Positions 10,811 through 22,632 of a stretch of 64,000 nucleotides of DNA are shown piece by piece. A model generated the notes under the pieces. The model worked only from the letters and a program-made list of their open reading frames with translations. It had not been told where the DNA came from and did no database searches. The stretch lies in contig BSBM01000877.1 of NCBI GenBank assembly GCA_027924585.1, positions 4,093,501-4,157,500 of the forward strand. The letters are read 5' to 3'. A program made the position numbers and the translations under genes. Positions within the stretch are counted from its first letter, which is position 1; each line of letters starts with the position of its first letter. Origin of the DNA: Larix kaempferi (Eukaryota > Streptophyta > Pinopsida > Pinales > Pinaceae).

Positions 10811-12030
10811 GAGGTCAGAAGGGAATGATGGCCGAAAGACTTTACAAATAATGTGCGGAGATAGCATCGAGGAGAGTAACAAGGAGCTGAAACAGAAACA
10901 AAATGTTATATATACCACCGAGGCGGGCATCCCCATGCTCGGAAACAATTGAATCAAAGCATGGCTGCCGACCAATACATTGCAGATCCATGAGTACTGA
11001 GATGATATAGGCTGTAGACAAATCATGGCTACTATGAACAAGCATAGATCCATGACACAGTAATGACACAGCCACGACCAATACAAAAGTGGATCTGTGT
11101 GACAATACAAAGGACATCTCCATCGCAACCTGGACGCAATCAAGATACAAAGGTGCGCCCAGGGTCTTCTACCCAATCGCAAATGATACAAATCTAGCCA
11201 TGTGATTACAAAGTGTTGAAGTCGAACATGGTAGAAACCATTTGATTACCAGTCAATGATGTGAACCGTTAACAAATGCGAGGGAAATCACCAATGATGA
11301 CGATGATCCCCAAGGTATCTGTAGTACATCTCAACGAAATGTGAATGAATGGTTTGATGTCGAGCATTTGAGAGATCGTTCGATCAGAGGTCAATGATGT
11401 AAACCTACTGTCGAACATGAGGAAACCTGCCATTGAGGCATGCATGTACCAAGGTACTAATGGTTGATCCCTAAGTCCAATTCCTGGATAGTGATTTGGC
11501 GTCGACGGGAATAGACTCGTCGAAGGTGGGCCATAATGATTCCCACATCATCGACATGAAATCGGAATGAAAGATAGTATAGGATGATGAAACAATGGAG
11601 CACGTATTGACACAGCGGAGGTCTAACACAATAAATGACTCTGAACAATGCAACCCTTTGAACATATAACGGCATGTAACAGGACTTGGCAGCAGGGATT
11701 ATTGATAGCAGAGGATAGACACCGAATGAGTAGGCTCGTGGCCAGAGAGACGACTCAGGATGATGACTATAACTCAGCGAAAATAGATACCCAAAATAGA
11801 CAAGGGACAGACGCATGCCATGTTCAAAGGTGATGACTGACAAGCTGCCAAAATAAACTTGACTTGTTTCCCATATTCCCCCGACATGATAGACGAGTAC
11901 CTCTTTGTTGTTTTTCGAGCTTGAAGAGGATAACAGATGCTCGGTATAGCTCATCTCATAGATGAGTCCAATCTCACATGTTTTACGAACCTGAGAAAGG
12001 AGGGGTTCGTCCCAAAGTGGGTCCTTCGAT
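10811..12030 (-). other. Long non-coding 3' region of element 1
   Basis: Lies between the antisense PMD gene and the 3' LTR. Open frames on - at 10802-11191 and 11457-12035 (129 and 192 codons) match no known domain. The stretch 10794-11440 aligns with 44723-45420 of element 3 (for example CACCAATGATGA followed by AAGGTATC). Long 3' regions are a known trait of Tat-lineage elements such as Grande. Confidence 0.6.
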
Positions 12031-12600
12031 GTCAAATTTTAACGAGTCCAAGGAAGGAAAACTCGGTAGTTTTTCACATTTAGAGAGCCTGAAAAACTTA
12101 AAGGAGGCTCCAAAGTGTACTTTTTCGTAAATTTAGTCCCTCGATCCTGAAAAAGTGTAAAACAATTCCCAAGAGAAGTCTCCCAACCAAAAATTAACCG
12201 AGGTATACCTTTCTCGTAAATAGTCCATACGGGCCGAAAAAGGGATAACCTATCACTGAATAGACGACCTTTCAAATACTTTTACAAGTGTGAAAGAGTC
12301 AAGATCACTTGGCAATCTTTTCAATTTTAGGGAGTCTGAAAAGAGCTTAACTATGGACTCCAATGGTCTTTTTCGTAATTTTTAATTATTCTGGTCCGAA
12401 AAGAGAATAAAATACAACCAGGATAATACTTTCCTCATCGTTTAACGAGCATGAGTAAAGCTGACTAAGCTCGACACCATTTGCTTAAGTTTGACAAGCA
12501 CGACACGGGTGTAAAAGCGCTTGGAATCGTTTTCAAGTTTTAATCCAGAGCACGAAAAAGATAAAGTAGGCTCAAAATGAAGGTCAAACAATAAATGAAC
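12030..12600. repeat. Array of CTTTTTCG...CGAAAAAG hairpins, element 1
   Basis: At least three stem-loops occur: ACTTTTTC/GAAAAAGT around 12119-12156, CCTTTCTCG/CGAAAAAGG around 12208-12243, and CTTTTTCG/CGAAAAG around 12368-12403. Loops often contain GTAA..TAGTCC. Related forms continue on both sides. The same units occur at 33395-33937 in element 2, in the same orientation relative to the element and upstream of its PMD gene. Confidence 0.75.
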
Positions 12601-12959
12601 GCCAATGTGAATATTTTTAAAGGAGACCCTGTCAACAAATGCTCATGGAACCAGATATTAGTAATGTGAAATGGGTTTTCATTTAACTAGATAAAATAAT
12701 GAGTAAAAAATAAGTGAAAAAGTTACATAAAGGATGGGCAAATATGGAAAGTTACCATTTCACTTGTGCATTTGCCAAAAGAGGAGATTTTACCCATTGA
12801 GGAGCAAAAAACTTCAAGAGTTCATAGCTGGAGATCCGGAGCACCGTTTCAACATCCGTCTGCGCCAGGTAAGAGCTTTCAAGCCCCTCTTTCATTTCAT
12901 GTATGAATAACTTGATTTCAGTAGGGAAGAACAATTTTTTGGGTGAGCCCTATTAGGCA

Positions 12960-13095
12960 ATTTTCGCCTTCCACAGTACCGCACGGGAGCTATATCGGGA
13001 AGCGCGGTACTGTGCAACAGTACCGCGCTATAAGGTTAAACATGGGCGCGGTACTGTGCAGTACCGCGTAGGAGCATTTCCCCCAGGCGTGGTAG
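12960..13095. repeat. GCGGTACTGT motif cluster upstream of PMD gene 1
   Basis: Repeats of the type GCGCGGTACTGTGCA/AGTACCGCG, partly palindromic, occur four or more times. The same motif is found in the leader (36785-36900) and in both LTRs (about 10515-10640, 37845-37955) and rarely elsewhere in the window. It lies 100-230 bp before the PMD exon, within its probable promoter, 5'-UTR or first intron. Confidence 0.75.
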
Positions 13096-13193
13096 TGGCG
13101 ATTTTTTAAGATGAAAAAAATAGTTTTTCTCAAATTTTTAGCTGAGATCAAGTTGTTAAATGATTAGTGAATGTTTCATATGACTTTTTGCAG

Positions 13194-14484
13194 GTGTCTG
13201 CAACTTGTTTGGAGCAAAATGGTCCAGTGGAAAGAAAGAGAGCATGAAGCAGATGATTTGTTGGCCGAAGATGACCAAGAGACTTTGACTGCATTGCGGG
13301 AATGTGGTTTGTTGAAATTCTTCAAGACCAAAGGTATCCGTAAGCAGGAAAAACTTCTCACCCACATTATTCAAATGTGGGACCCCGACATTCAAGCTTT
13401 CCGAGTGGGAGAACACACCCTCGAGATTGAACTCGAGGACATTTATTTCCTCACGGGCCTCTCGAAAAGAGGAGCCCGGGTGATTTTTACTGGGTTCACA
13501 GCATTGGAGGCGAGCACGGATGCTTTAATTGCTCGTTATTGCCGTCAAGGCTTGGGGAAGAAAAGTGGCAAGGTGGTCATTAAGGACATTGTAGAACTTC
13601 CTTTAAAAACCGTGTTGTTCACCATCACACGTGCAGCAGGGAGTACGATTCCCCATCAGGCGTCCCGTACACAAATGAATCTTGCAGTGGATTGCATGGC
13701 AGGAACAGTATTCAACTGGTGTGAGGCAGTATTGACCAACCTCAAAGAGCAAGTGAACAAGTGCAGGCTTGGAGAGAACTCTCAATTTGGGTATGGGAGC
13801 ATCTTAGTCACCTTCTTCTTGGCGAGGGTGCGGTTGTTGCGCCCACAGATGGCCATGCCCCCCCGTCCACCCACCGAGCCATGGATGGCTTGATGGAGCG
13901 AATACGCAGGACGACTTGGGGGGCCGCAGTGTTTGGCTTTCGGTGAGGATTTCTTCTTGTGGCTCGAGGAACAGATTGTCATGATCGATGACTACCCCTA
14001 TGCAGGGGTGACTTTCACGAGGACATAGACTTGGCACTATCGGAAGATGAGGATTGGGACAATTCAGGTATGACCTTCATAAAAAAAAAAAAAAAATTAA
14101 TATATAATTTTTATTGTTTTTTAGATTGTGTAAAAGACTTTAATATATATACGTGTGCATGTCACAGATTGTGGACCACAGATACCGGCAGGGTACTCAC
14201 CATTACGCCGAGGTGGTGTTGATCACCAAGCCGCTCCGGACGAGGAAGAAGACGAGGATGAGGCGGGAGGGGTCCAGGAGATAGAGAGGAACCTACAGGG
14301 TTTAACCCACGGTGTCCCCGCCATAAGGATGGACGACATCCCTTTGCATCTCCAGCAGCATACCGTAGGTGTGCCTAGGCGTATTGGCCGACTCCTCCGT
14401 AGGGTGGCTCGAGCTATAGTGTGTTATCACCAGCAGCGTGAGGAATCTAATGAGGAACATGATAGATCCCCCATATCTCCTTAG
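13194..14484 (+). pseudogene. Antisense plant mobile domain (PMD) gene of element 1, two visible exons
   Basis: The PMD is the aminotransferase-like domain of MAIN/MAIL-type nuclear proteins, also known from transposons. A splice acceptor (TTTTTGCAG) precedes 13194; the first ATG in the exon is 13219. The exon shows the typical order: WKERE, the LLKFF segment, EIELEDIYFLTGL at about residue 90, an ARV block, then FGYGSILVTFFLARV. An intron (GTATG...CACAG, 14068-14167) leads to a second exon encoding CGPQIPAGYSP, an acidic stretch, and RRIGRLLRRVARAIV, ending at 14484. The gene runs against gag-pol and ends 210 bp from the convergent second RNase H. A frameshift or stop near 13893 breaks exon 1, so it is probably inactive. 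Codon comparison with the copy at 59511 shows many synonymous changes (for example in DIYFLTGL), so the protein was once selected. Confidence 0.85.
14068..14167 (+). other. Intron of PMD gene 1
   Basis: 100 bp, donor GTATGA, AT-rich body with a poly-A run on +, acceptor GTCACAG. It matches in position and phase the 95-bp intron at 31358-31452 of element 2. Because the gene is antisense to the genomic RNA, the intron is not spliced from it and survives retrotransposition. Confidence 0.8.
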
Positions 14485-14693
14485 ATGGTAGCTTTTATCT
14501 TTTTGCGGCATGTATACGATATGTAGACTTTGAGAGCCAAATTTTTGTATGGGATTAGGTCCCAAATTTTGTCTTTAAAACACAAACTTTATGTATTTGA
14601 AAAAACACTTTTATATACAGTGATATATATATGGACCTACTTTTATGACCTATTTATTTACAATGACTTGTGTGTTTATTTTGAGATGTGTTT

Positions 14694-15102
14694 TTATGTA
14701 TGGGCAAGATGCCAATCCAAAATGTAATTAGCTAATGAATCAGCTATACAATTGAATTCCCTTGGTATGTGTTGATATGAAATTAAAAGATCGTTCCAAG
14801 AGGCGTACCCTCCGAAATAAACGAAGTAGGATAGGATCGCAAACTTTGTAAACACGATTCAGATGAGAAACCACGAGTTGGGAGTCTAAAAAGACTGATA
14901 GGGAGTCAATTCCAAGGGAAGCAACCTCCATCAAGAGTCCGATGACTGCATGGTACTCTGCGATATTGTTGGTTGCAGGACCCAAACAATTGGCTCTTGA
15001 AGATAGCAACTCGCCAGTGGGAGAATAGATTACCCATGCTGTGGAAGCGAGGTTCCAGGTATGCCGGCTTGCACCGTCGGCGAATCCGAAGTAGGCAGAC
15101 AT
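14694..15102 (-). pseudogene. Second (plant/archaeal-type) RNase H of element 1
   Basis: This second RNase H would remove RNA from RNA/DNA hybrids during reverse transcription. Catalytic positions are visible: Asp in GFADGAS (residue 8), Glu in NIAEYHAV, Asp in VFLDSQLVVSHL, and the last Asp in NCIADSLAN. After about residue 110 a frameshift moves the C-terminal part (HIPREFN...DWHLAHT, ending near 14694) to another frame. Such an extra domain after the integrase is typical of Tat-lineage Ty3/gypsy elements. Just before the ATG the - strand reads TTGTGATTTTGTGCGCAG, a good splice-acceptor match. That would fit expression from a spliced RNA, but this is not shown. Confidence 0.85.
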
Positions 15103-15225
15103 CTGCGCACAAAATCACAAGTCAAGGTAAGAATGGATATATGAGGTCCGTGTGTGCACACCAAAAAGATGAGTGAAAACAAGCTAGGTACATTATGTAC
15201 AAAAAGTATCTCACGTAGGATAACC

Positions 15226-16686
15226 TTACGCGTAGAAGCGTTTGAGGTATATCCCATTGCGGGGCCATGCCAATGGTGTGCCATCATAATCGATGAGTTC
15301 ATAGGCTCCTTTCTCCAAGACACGTTTTACAACAAAGGGGCCGTACCACATAGATTCTAGCTTTCCTTTTCCAAGTTTATCGTGCATTTTATCATATGTG
15401 AGTACGAGGTCACCTTCATTGAAAACCCGAGGTTGAACGGATTTGTCATACTGTGCTTTGACGCGTTTTTTAAGAGCTTCGTTGGCTAAAGCAGCGTCGC
15501 GGCGGGTTTCATCTAGCTTGGCTAGGTATAGAAACCGTTCCTCTTCGGAAGTGGTGTGGGGAAGTAGCTCTATGGCTATCTTAAGTGATGGAATTTCACA
15601 TTCAATCGGTAAGATGGCTTCCAGGCCATACACCAGTTGGAATGGTGTAAACCCAGTAGCACTTTTTACTGAGGTTCGGTATGCCCATAGTGCTGAAAAT
15701 AGAGCTGAGTGCCAATTGGATTTATGAGTACCCACAATACGCTGAATCATTCATTTCAGAACTTTGTTGATGGCTTCAACTTGGCCATTATCCTGTGGGT
15801 AGTATGGGGTTGAGTTTTCATGGAAAAAACCCAACTTGGCACTTAGTTCCTCAATCATATGGTTCCTGAAGTGGGAGCCATGATCGGTCACAATGGATTG
15901 TGGGACACCAAATCTAGCTATAATGTGATTGAATATGAATTGTGCTGCTATTTTGCCGTCCTCAGCAAAAGTAGGCATCGTTTCAGCCCATTTTGTAAAA
16001 TAGTCAATAGCTACTATGACATAGCTATGCCCCCCGGCTGAAGTGGGCTTACAGTGCATGAAATCTATGCCCCATTTGGAAAAGGGGCCGACGACAATAA
16101 CAGGATGGAGTGGAGCAGGGTGCAAGCGTGTCTTATTATGAAATAATTGACAGGGTGGACATTTCTTGACCGTTTCAATGTAGTCTTTGAAAATCGAGGG
16201 CCAGAAATATCCTGCTCGCAGTATTTTCTGGGCTGTAGCCATCCTAGAGAGATGACCACCACATGCTCCAGCGTGGCAGTCATTAAGAACGCGTTTCGTT
16301 TCATCTAAAGTCAAACAGCATCGAAGAACAGTGTCGACACCACGTCGATAAAGGGTATCGTTGTCTATGAGGTAGTACTTGGCGTGATGTCGGATGCGTC
16401 GACGTTCATCGTGACTGAGGTCGGGGCGGAAACGTTGGGTTTGGAGATATAATAAAATATCCCCGTACCATGGATCATACGTCCTAATGAGGAACAACGA
16501 TTCATCAGGAAGAGAATCGATGGGCTTGGATTGCTTGGTAGCACGAGGCAAGTTACAAATCAACTCAGTAAAGACCAAAGACTTCTTGGACTTGGCTTTG
16601 GAAAATTCCAAGTCAAACTCTTGTAGGATGACGATCCAACGAGAATATTTGCCCCCAAGCAATTGACACATGAGGATATAATACAT
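15226..16686 (-). pseudogene. Integrase of element 1
   Basis: Inserts the cDNA into host chromatin. On - the region encodes the zinc-binding HHCC part (CHAGACGGH ... CPPCQLF), the catalytic core with Asp in GIDFMHCKP, Asp in IVTDHGSHF and Glu in NGQVEAIN, and the C-terminal GPY/F-like part (WYGPFVVKRV...YLKRFYA). All DDE residues are present. One in-frame TGA after NKVLK (about 15751) splits it. There is no chromodomain, as usual in the Tat/Athila branch. It is in frame with RT and RNase H upstream. Confidence 0.9.
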
Positions 16687-17037
16687 TTGATTGAAATCAG
16701 CTATAATAGTGGTCCGACGGAGTAGAATGTAATGACGGAACCTCTAGACAACAAAAACTGTTGCCAGAGCCAGTTTTTCAACATGTGAATAACGAGTTTC
16801 GGAGTTGAGAAGACTCTTACTAAGATAGTATACCACATTTTCTATGCCGTTATGGTCTTCCTGGACTAGCACCATACCGATGGTGGAAATCAAAGTTGCG
16901 AGATAAAGAATGTAATCCCGTGTGTAATTGGGGGGTTGAATCACAGGATCTTTAGTTAAGGCCGCCTTTAGATTATCAAAGGAATGTTGGGATTCGTCGT
17001 CCCAGATGAAGGGAGTGTTCTTCTTGAGAAGCCTCAT
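16687..17037 (-). pseudogene. Ty3-type RNase H of element 1
   Basis: Lies between RT and integrase in the same frame. Recognisable text: FIWDDESQHSFDNLKAAL, then DYILYLATL where functional copies have an Asp (YLDAS), then YYLSKSLLNSETRYS and EKLALA. The first catalytic Asp appears lost and a TAG stop follows FVV at 16744, so it is inactive. Confidence 0.8.
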
Positions 17038-17097
17038 ATAGCCTTTTGTTATCTCGGAAAGATTACAGATGAAACGACGTAGAAAGTTTGCATGCCC

Positions 17098-18171
17098 TTA
17101 CAAACTTCGAAGTTCTGGAATGTTCGTAGGGGAAGGCAGGGCTAAGATAGCTTCTACCTTCGCAGGATCTAAGCGTATCCCGCTTTTGGAGATTATGAAT
17201 CCCAAAAGTTTTTCGGCTTCCACACAAAAGACGCACTTATGTGGATTCAAATGGATATTGTAGCGATGGCACTTTTCGAAAATGGCACCTAAGTGATCAG
17301 GATGGTCATCCCGGGTCTGAGAATGAGCGGGAAGATCATCAAGATATGGTTCTACAATATGTTTGATATCGTGAAATGCGTACGACATCGCCCGTTGGAA
17401 AGTTGCCCCGGCATTTTTAAGGCCAAAAGGTAACTTTCAATATGCAAAAATCCCCCAAGGGAAGATAAAGGTTGTTTTATGCTGGTCGGCTGGGAGGATA
17501 TCGATCTGATTATAGTCAGAAAATCCATCCATAAATGAAAAGATGACACTCCCAGCGCATTTATCGATGAATTGATCGATGAACAGAGTTGGGTAGTTGT
17601 CCTTTCGACAAGCTTTGTTCAAGTCACGGTAATCGACACAGACTCTAATCGTTCCTTGTTTCTTGGCTACGGGAACGATGTTAGATACCCATTCTGTCAA
17701 TGGGACAGGATAGATAAAACCAGCACGCAAAAGTTTTTCAACTTCTGCTTTAATAGCGGCTGCCTTACGAGGATGGACGGGTCGAAGTTTCTGCCGAACA
17801 GGTCGGGTGCCAGGGAAGGTTGGAATTTCATGGACCACAATCGAGGGATCTATTCCTAGCATTTCTTCATAACTCCAAGCAAAAACATTGCGGAAGGTTT
17901 TGAAGTAGGCAGTGTAGAACTCCATTTCGAGGGGAGTGCATGTTTTGCCAATATGTATGTTTTCCACGATACCAGGCTTCACTGAAATGTCTATGGGAGT
18001 GGTTTCCATAAGGTTAGCCAAGTTTCCTTCAGAAAATACTTCGTCGAGGGGAAGTGGGAAACTTGGTTTGAACCATTCCAAGTGAAGGGATGGATTTTGT
18101 ATCGGGCTCAAGCGACTGAATGGTGGGGAATGAAGATCGATGATGAAAATCTCCCCATGGTGGCTCATCAC
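17098..18171 (-). pseudogene. Reverse transcriptase of element 1
   Basis: Copies genomic RNA to cDNA. Motifs in order: VRQKLRPVHPRKAAAIKAE, IRVCVDYRDLNKAC, the first catalytic Asp in SFMDGFSDYNQI, FGLKNAGATFQRAM, and the YLDD box (PYLDDLPAHS) followed by LNPHKCVFCV and KLLGFIIS. A TGA after GIFAY (about 17437) and a stop at 17098 interrupt an otherwise continuous frame. Upstream linker sequence (AWSYEEMLGIDPSIVVHEI) is shared with the RT stub of element 2 at about 29860. Confidence 0.9.
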
Positions 18172-18179
18172 CTCACATA

Positions 18180-19101
18180 ACCTCCATAATTGATTTGTCA
18201 GTGGGAAAAATCAAAGTGAGAGGATCGATAAGTGGTGAGGATGAATAAGTCTCAGACGAGAGTTGTGCCACGGTGTGATGGGTAGGACAGTCGACCCAAT
18301 CGTTGGCTGATTGGATCGCTTCGTATGCTGCGAGGTTTCTATTCAAAGGCATGGAGTTGCCGTAGTTTTCATCTCAGCGGGACTCAGAATCACCCATGAA
18401 TCATTGGAAGGGGTGACATTTGATGAAATCATGTTGACTGGTTGAACATGGGGCCCCAGCTCTGGGAAAACTCCAATAAGGGAAGAATCCTTCATAAGAC
18501 CAACGCCAACGTCTTGGAACCGGTACCGAGGCTGATCCAATAACGGGATGGTGTTGGCGGAGTTCGGATGAGAGTCTGGGATACAGTAATCAAGTTGATC
18601 TATGGTGACAATTTTCCCTTCATGAGGAAATTGCACAATCCGGAAGACAGTAGATGCTATGGCGGTCATGGCGTAAAACTAGTTCCGACCAAGTAGAAGA
18701 TTGTAATCTAAAGGTGCATCCACGACTTCGATGTGTACGGATACTGTTTTTCCCCCCAGTTCAACACCAATTGGGGGAATGAGTCCATAAGGTTGAAAAC
18801 CGTGTCCATCAAATGCTCTGAGAGTAGTGGGAGACGTCGTGACTTCGGGTGAGCCTAAGGCTCTCCAACAATTCAAAGACATGATCGACGTGGAGGCACC
18901 TTCATCCAAAATAGTGCGATGGATGTTATTTCCATGGATTTTTGTATGGACCTGGAAGGCTAACTGGTGAGAAAGCCGAGGTTTGGCATACTCCAAGTTA
19001 AACATAATAGTGTTTGAAGTATCTAGGTCCATTGCTCCCAGTGTTGAAAGTAAGGTTCTACGCTGCATAGGGCAGTGTTGAAGAACCTCGAGAGTCGACA
19101 T
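18180..19101 (-). pseudogene. Aspartic protease and protease-RT linker of element 1
   Basis: Would cleave the polyprotein. The active-site region reads ILDEGASTSIMS, followed by the flap region (TTLRAFDGHG) and DYNLLLGR, the usual retropepsin layout. The Asp-Ser/Thr-Gly triplet is Asp-Glu-Gly here and also in element 2 (IIDEGAST). A stop follows LLGRN at 18679. The linker (FRIVQFPHEGKIVTIDQLDY) continues to about 18345; from there to 18180 coding-like text lies in a different frame, implying two small indels. Confidence 0.85.
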
Positions 19102-19179
19102 GGCACAAGGTGCTTGAGCTAAATCCTCAACAATGTTGTAATTTTTGGCAGCTCGCGCATTGGGATTAAATGTCGCCTT

Positions 19180-22100
19180 TCATATGGTGCCCTTGGGTGG
19201 GCGTAGCACTGTGTCCGTAAGCGGTCTCTCGATATGGAGATGGCCATTAGGGGGAGGGGTAGGAGTCGGATCTTCAACAGGAGATTTGTTTTTGGCTATC
19301 TCTGACTGTTTGTTTAAACTTGGAGGGTTGTCATATGTCTTTGAACGAGTGGTTATATGAATCTCCTCATTACTCGTCATCAGGATTTCGTGATTTGCAG
19401 ACGTCTCTCCGTGAGTTGGGTTGCTCGAGTTTCCCCCTTGTGGGGTTTCTTGGGCAACCATCTGCTATTGCTGCTGACGGAAAGGGTCAGTTAACACTGC
19501 CGGGCGAGAGGATCCTTTAACGAATTTGTTGACTTCATCCTTGTAGGGCCAATCACACGTGTAGTGATCGTCTTGAGAAATTAGACAAGGAAACTTAGCC
19601 TTTCGACGTGGTTTCGGGTCGTTGTGGGTGCATTGTGGCTTGGGATTCTCCTGCTGGTTCTTCTTGGATTTACCACGATTGTTCTTCTTCTTTCCTCCGG
19701 ATGGTTGTGACGTAGATTGAACTGCGTTCACTTCGGAGGAGATAGTAGGAGAAGTAGTAGATTTTGGAGCATCCTGAGATAGAGCGAGGGAAGCAGAAGC
19801 TTGTTGCCCCATCGAGTTGGTAGTAGGCTGGGCCTTGACTGAACCGACAATACCATCAATTGGGGGTTCAGTGGTGGGTTTCATTAGATTAGTGGTAGCA
19901 CGGGCAGCATGGGGAAGAATTCCGTGTAAAGTGTCGGATTGGGTATATACCAAATCCATGTACTGAGCTGCCGAGATGGCTTGTTCTTCTATGACCGGCC
20001 CGCGCATAGCGATATCCCTAGCTATGGGAGGCAAGAATGACTTTGTGAACCAATTAGTGAGTAGTTGATCCGGAATGGGTGCCTTGATTAGCCTACAGCG
20101 TCGACACCACTCATGGATGTGATCCGAAATGTGCGTAGAATTGGTTTGACGCAACGAGGTTAACAGTTCTGTTCCAGTCTCATACTGGATGGGGAGTTGG
20201 AAATGGGTCAGAAACTGCATAGCCAAGGTGTTGAAATCGTGGAAAGAGTGGTGTGGCAACTCGATGTACCATTTTGTTGTCGTGCTAGTAAGCGTACGCT
20301 GGAAGAGCCGTAGTCGAATGGAATCGTCCATCAAGGAGTTGGATGAACACCAAAGATGGAAGGTCATTACATGGTTCTTGGGGTCTTCCCCAGGATTAGC
20401 ATCAAACATAGGAATTTTCGATGGAAGTTTGGCTGGAATGGGTGGCCAGTGAGGTTCATGCCATATAGGATCGTTAATGAGCCTCGACAAATCAGGTAAT
20501 TCTAGCATGGCCAAAAAGGGAAGTTGACGATTAGTCTGCGGGTATGAGTAATAACCGTATGGTGCAGAGAAACCTGGGGGGTCCTGCATAGTATACGGTT
20601 GCGTGTTATACCCATATGTGTTTCCCACGGGGTACTACTGGAAGTTTTGTGGGTAGTAGGCCATCTGGTTAACCGGTTGAGTGTTGGAAGTCATTACCTG
20701 ACTAGGAATCACTGTGGTAACCGGTTGGTGGATGTTCTACTGAGTGGGAATGGTAGGTATGGTACCCTGGGGTTGTTGTAACCCAGGAATGGTTGCTGCT
20801 CCTAGTTGGGGAAACGTTCCCTAGAGTTGTTGTGTTCCAGGAATGTTACCACTATATTGAGTAAGTGGAGGGTTTCCCATAGCAGGGTTGGGGGGTGGCT
20901 GCGACAGTGGTGTCCATGGAATGTCCGTTCCTCCTTGATGAACGTGTGGAAATTGAAGGGATGGGTTCCATGGAGTTGTAGCAGCCGAAAGATAGGGGAA
21001 GCCGGAGTTCAAGTTGGGGAGAATCTGAGATTGCCCCCCAACTGGGTTCCAGTTTCCAAATAATGAGTACCCCCCACTCTGTGGGATTTGAGATTCCCAA
21101 GAAGGAAGCGTACCTAATGAGGGATGTTGAAGATAAGGCCCGGTTGGAAAACGGGTATAAGGTTGTCCGTTTCTAGGTGTGTTGTGCATACCATACTGAG
21201 CAGATGCTGCTGGTTGGGAGGGTTTTTGGATGGTGTCGATGGGTTTCCCTCCAGATGTGTTGGATGGCCCTATACGAGGAGGTTGTTGACTAGGAACGAG
21301 GTTCCCGACAAAGGCTTTTCCTCCAGTAGGTTGGGTTGATGGCCCGCCAGGAGGAGTTTGGTTGTTGGGATTGAGGATCGCGGCAGTCGGTTGTCCACCT
21401 CGTGAGATAGTGTAGATAGTGGCCAAAGGTGAACCTCCAGTCAATATGTATGATCCAGCGGTATGACTTGGTGTTCTTCCGACACTAACCAGATACGATA
21501 GTTTCGATTGGCCAACGGCGCCAAAAGTGTCGATTTGTGGAGGGGGTCTTCCATATGTGACAGGCGAGGACGGAGAAAAAACTGGGTTATCCCTCATAGA
21601 ATGTGCGCCAAACATGGGTGATGGCAGCAGATGTGGGGAATTTAACCGAGGGGTATCGGGGGTATCATCCATAGCGTGTTCAACAATAGGAGGACCATCA
21701 AAGACTAGGTTCGGGTTCGTATCCTTAAAAGGGTTTTCGGGGTCCAGCGGGAACAAAGGTATAGTAACGTCTGAAGGTTCGGAGCCGTCTGCATAGGAGT
21801 GATAAAAATCTGTGCTAGACGAGACGTTGGGATCTCGATAGTCGGGAGGACGGGTAACAGGGGGATATCTAGAATCCGTCGAGAGCATTTGCTCTGTATC
21901 ACGTTTAAACTATGCCGACACTAATGGGGAATTTGCTAGACTAACCATACTAGACTGAATGGAGGCCATGATCTCATGTCCTGAAGGGAGGTTGGGGAGA
22001 GATATGGTACGAGGGTACATTGTTGGAAGAACCGGTTTCCTGTGGATGAACGCTGGATGGCACGGTGATAACAGGCGGAAGCTCTGCCTGGGGAGTGATA

Positions 22101-22630
22101 AAGCCATAGTCAGGTTCGAAAGGTGTATCAGGAAGTTGAGTGTCTTCGATAATTTCGACGTACCCGCTCGGGACTAGAATCAAGCCAGATACATCCTGGT
22201 TGGACCCTTCGGTGGTGCCAACAGATCCTTCCGTGTCACCATAGAAAGTTTCTGGTGGAAGGGAGGTGTTGACATCGGGGAGGAGGATGGCCTCCGGTCT
22301 AGTATTTTGGGCTATACTATATTCAGTCGCTGTAATGTTGTCCACTGTGGTAGATATATCTGGAATAACAGTGGGTGAAGTGATAGTGGGAATCTCAGAT
22401 GTACTAGTGGTTGCAGAAACTGCAAGAGGTTCTAAGACTGTGCTGTGATTAACGGTTACAGAAGGAACTGAATATGTAGTGCGTATCGTTGGTGGAATGT
22501 TCCCTCGACCGGCACCGCGGCCAGGAGGGGCGGGAATACGTGATGCAAGTGGACCGGAGGTCCGCGGCGGTGGTGGTGGTGGTGGGCTTTTTCCCTGTAC
22601 TCGTTGTGATCTCCGTGGTGGTTCTGACAT
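19180..22630 (-). pseudogene. Gag of element 1, in four pieces
   Basis: The structural protein forms the particle. The start at 22630 gives MSEPPRRSQRVQGKS, matching RRSRRLQGEL in element 2. A long Pro/Gly/Ser/Thr-rich segment follows (21974-22630 and 20821-21888; one frameshift). The capsid-like Retrotrans_gag core is at 19465-20628: LELPDLSRLINDP, PMFDANPGEDPKNHVMTFHLWC, KWYIELPHHSF, HEWCRRCRLIK. A basic KKKNNRGKSKKNQ tract follows. Stops near 20629-20640, 20820 and 19464 and a TGA near 19179 separate pieces that otherwise share one frame with pol. Confidence 0.88.
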
Positions 22631-22632
22631 AA

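Noticed and set aside
10802-12035. Accessory proteins in the 3' region of element 1 (129 and 192 codons on -)
   Set aside because: The frames are not maintained in the aligned part of element 3 (44723-45420), so coding is not supported.
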